From Flagellimonas myxillae (GTDB lineage Bacteria > Bacteroidota > Bacteroidia > Flavobacteriales > Flavobacteriaceae): a stretch of DNA of 64,000 bases. Within the stretch, counting starts at the first letter, position 1; each line of letters starts with the position of its first letter. Both the position numbers and the translations under genes were made by a program. The notes beneath the pieces were generated by a model. That model was not told where the DNA came from. It searched no databases and worked only from the letters and a program-made list of their open reading frames with translations. The DNA is taken from assembly GCF_023502235.1 (NCBI RefSeq), contig NZ_JAMFLY010000001.1, positions 992,001 to 1,056,000 on the forward strand, in the 5' to 3' direction. Below, one piece after another: positions 62,288 to 64,000 of this stretch.

Positions 62288-64000
62288 ATGAAGTCCACAG
62301 TTGTCCTTGTTTTTTTCTTTTTAGCTTTTTCCTGCCTGGGGGTAATGGGGCAATCCGGGATTGATTTCACAAGCTTGAGTGTGGAGATAATCCCCGTTCC
62401 TGAACGCAATGAAATCCATGGCCAAGGGGTTTACACTTTTGACGTTCAGAAAAATGTGGATTCTGTTATTTTGGATGCCAAAAAAATGACCTTTTCCAAA
62501 TTTACTTTGAATGGAAAAGGAATACCCTATAATAATTCCGGGAGCAAGGTGTCTTTTAAGGCACCCAAGAAGATGGGCGAATATAATCTAAGCTTTCATT
62601 ATGTGGCCAATCCAGGTCAGACGGTCTACTTTTTGGGCTGGAAGGACAGTTTGGACGGAAACGAACAAATTTGGACACAAGGGCAAGGGAAATACACCAG
62701 TCATTGGCTACCCAGTTTCGATGACATGACTGAAAAGGTGGAGTTTGACCTCAATTTTGTTTTTGATAAGGATTATGAGGTCATAGCCAACGGCAAATTG
62801 GTTCAGAAATCAATTTTGTCCAATGGTCAAGCACATTGGTCCTTTGATATGCAAAATCCCATGAGCAGTTATTTGATTGGTTTTGCCATAGGAAAGTTCA
62901 AGAAAGACGGATTTTATTCGAATTCCAATGTCCTAAACGAAAACTACTATCACTACAAAGACAGTCTCAAAGCAGAACCCACATATCGCTATTCAAAACA
63001 GATTTTCGACTTCTTGGAAGAGGAAATTGGAGTACCCTATCCCTGGCAAAATTACAAACAGATTCCGGTGCAGGACTTTCTGTATGCAGGCATGGAAAAT
63101 ACGGGAGCCACCATCTTTTCCAACACTTTTGTGGTAGATTCCATTGCTTTTGTAGACAGGAATTATGTAAATGTCAATGCCCATGAAATGGCTCATCAGT
63201 GGTTTGGGAATTTGGTTACCGAGCAAAGTGGGAAACACCATTGGTTGCACGAGGGCTTCGCCACCTACTACGCCTATCTGGCGGAAAAAGAAATTTTTGG
63301 AGAAGATTATTTTTATTGGCGCCTACTGGAAACGGCTAAAGCACTGGATAATTTTTCTGGGGATGGCAATGGTGAGGCGTTGACCAACGCAAGTGCAGGC
63401 AGCCTTACCTTTTATGAAAAGGGGGCATGGGCCTTGGTCATGTTACGGAATAGAGTGGGGGATGAAGCTTTTAAGGATGGAATCAAAAACTACCTGAACA
63501 AATTTGCATACCAAAATGTGACCATACCCGATTTTATGTGGGAAATGGAGAAGGTTTCGGGGATGAAGCTTTCAGGTTTTGAGGAGCAATGGTTGCAGGA
63601 ATCCGAATTCCCGTTTGAAGTGGTTAAAGGCTATTTAAGAGCAAAGAGTCCAAGCATCAAAACGTATTTTGAAATTAAGGATTTGATTGCAAAAGAGACT
63701 GTAGGAGTCCAGCAAGCTATTGAAAGTAAATGGGATACCTTATTATCCGAACGCTTGAAGCAGCAATTAATTCTTGATTATGGGGATAAATTATCCGCTG
63801 CTTTTTTGGGGAAATTGTTAAATGAAGAAAAGCTAAAAGTGCGACAAGCGGCGGCGCTTTCCATGAAGAGAATACCCGAAGAAATACAAAGCGATTTTGA
63901 ATCCTTGTTAGCGGACAAGAGTTACAAGACCATTGAAGCCGCATTATTTAGATTATGGACCGATTTCCCAGAAAATCAGAAAAAATATCTGGACCAAACC
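62288..64000 (+). CDS. M1 family aminopeptidase (C-terminus cut by the window edge)
   Basis: An exported zinc aminopeptidase; 571 codons are seen before the window ends. After a signal sequence (VVLVFFFLAFSCLGVMGQ) comes the N-terminal beta domain, then the substrate-anchoring motif GMENTGA (GAMEN-like) and the zinc site HEMAH-x18-E with His299, Glu300, His303 and Glu322 exactly spaced. It should trim N-terminal residues from peptides in the periplasm or outside the cell. It is divergent from recG with 46 bases between the starts. Confidence 0.93.
   Translation, partial: MKSTVVLVFFFLAFSCLGVMGQSGIDFTSLSVEIIPVPERNEIHGQGVYTFDVQKNVDSVILDAKKMTFSKFTLNGKGIPYNNSGSKVSFKAPKKMGEYNLSFHYVANPGQTVYFLGWKDSLDGNEQIWTQGQGKYTSHWLPSFDDMTEKVEFDLNFVFDKDYEVIANGKLVQKSILSNGQAHWSFDMQNPMSSYLIGFAIGKFKKDGFYSNSNVLNENYYHYKDSLKAEPTYRYSKQIFDFLEEEIGVPYPWQNYKQIPVQDFLYAGMENTGATIFSNTFVVDSIAFVDRNYVNVNAHEMAHQWFGNLVTEQSGKHHWLHEGFATYYAYLAEKEIFGEDYFYWRLLETAKALDNFSGDGNGEALTNASAGSLTFYEKGAWALVMLRNRVGDEAFKDGIKNYLNKFAYQNVTIPDFMWEMEKVSGMKLSGFEEQWLQESEFPFEVVKGYLRAKSPSIKTYFEIKDLIAKETVGVQQAIESKWDTLLSERLKQQLILDYGDKLSAAFLGKLLNEEKLKVRQAAALSMKRIPEEIQSDFESLLADKSYKTIEAALFRLWTDFPENQKKYLDQT

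Noticed and set aside
1-64000. tRNA or rRNA genes and insertion sequences
   Set aside because: None of the non-coding gaps showed a T-loop GGTTCRANYCC with a matching acceptor stem, and no transposase-like protein was seen.

Overview
The window looks like chromosomal DNA from a marine member of the Flavobacteriaceae, close to Muricauda/Flagellimonas in gene content. I infer this from the protein families (DUF4249 lipoproteins beside a TonB-dependent receptor, DUF2911, an MG2-like surface protein, class II KARI) and from a few TAnnTTTG promoter boxes. No genome comparison was possible. Both edges cut genes: ftsK on the left and an M1 aminopeptidase on the right. I found no rRNA, tRNA, CRISPR array, transposase or prophage.

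Left part (1-24.8 kb), mostly housekeeping: ftsK, a tpx-dgkA pair and ahpC with a strong terminator between the peroxidases; a lipoprotein that joins a sugar-dehydrogenase-like propeller to a c-type cytochrome; nhaC and a gamma-family PLP sulfur amino acid enzyme, the latter divergent from an Lrp regulator across a perfect palindrome; a Tat-type aldo/keto reductase overlapping an ADP/ATP-translocase-like carrier; a membrane-anchored AraC regulator; lpd; an HGSNAT-like membrane acyltransferase; an FMN reductase; then pabB-tilS-dsbD and a penicillin-acylase-family hydrolase.

Middle part (24.9-41.4 kb), outer membrane and accessory functions: a tightly packed operon of an exported protein, a TonB-dependent receptor, three tandem DUF4249 lipoproteins and an MG2-like protein; yifB; a BKACE-GNAT pair; a short frameshifted gene with a duplicated motif; a zinc-ribbon protein with a nuclease-like motif; and an NRAMP-fold transporter lacking the usual metal-binding residues, placed directly ahead of the 5-oxoprolinase genes pxpA-pxpB-pxpC.

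Right part (41.4-64 kb), branched-chain amino acids: ilvD-ilvB-(methyltransferase)-ilvN-ilvC-ilvA lies behind a complete translational attenuator. An 18-residue leader peptide holds seven Ile/Val/Leu residues, an intrinsic terminator follows, and a 7-nt segment overlapping the leader stop codon can compete with the terminator stem. On the other strand leuC-leuD-leuA-leuB completes the leucine branch. Between the two lie a FucP-type sugar transporter, a GapN-like dehydrogenase and an ICMT-like membrane protein. Several non-coding gaps around this block hold degenerate 7-bp-period repeats, one of which supplies the gapN stop codon. The window closes with a DUF2911/TPR protein, recG and the partial M1 peptidase.
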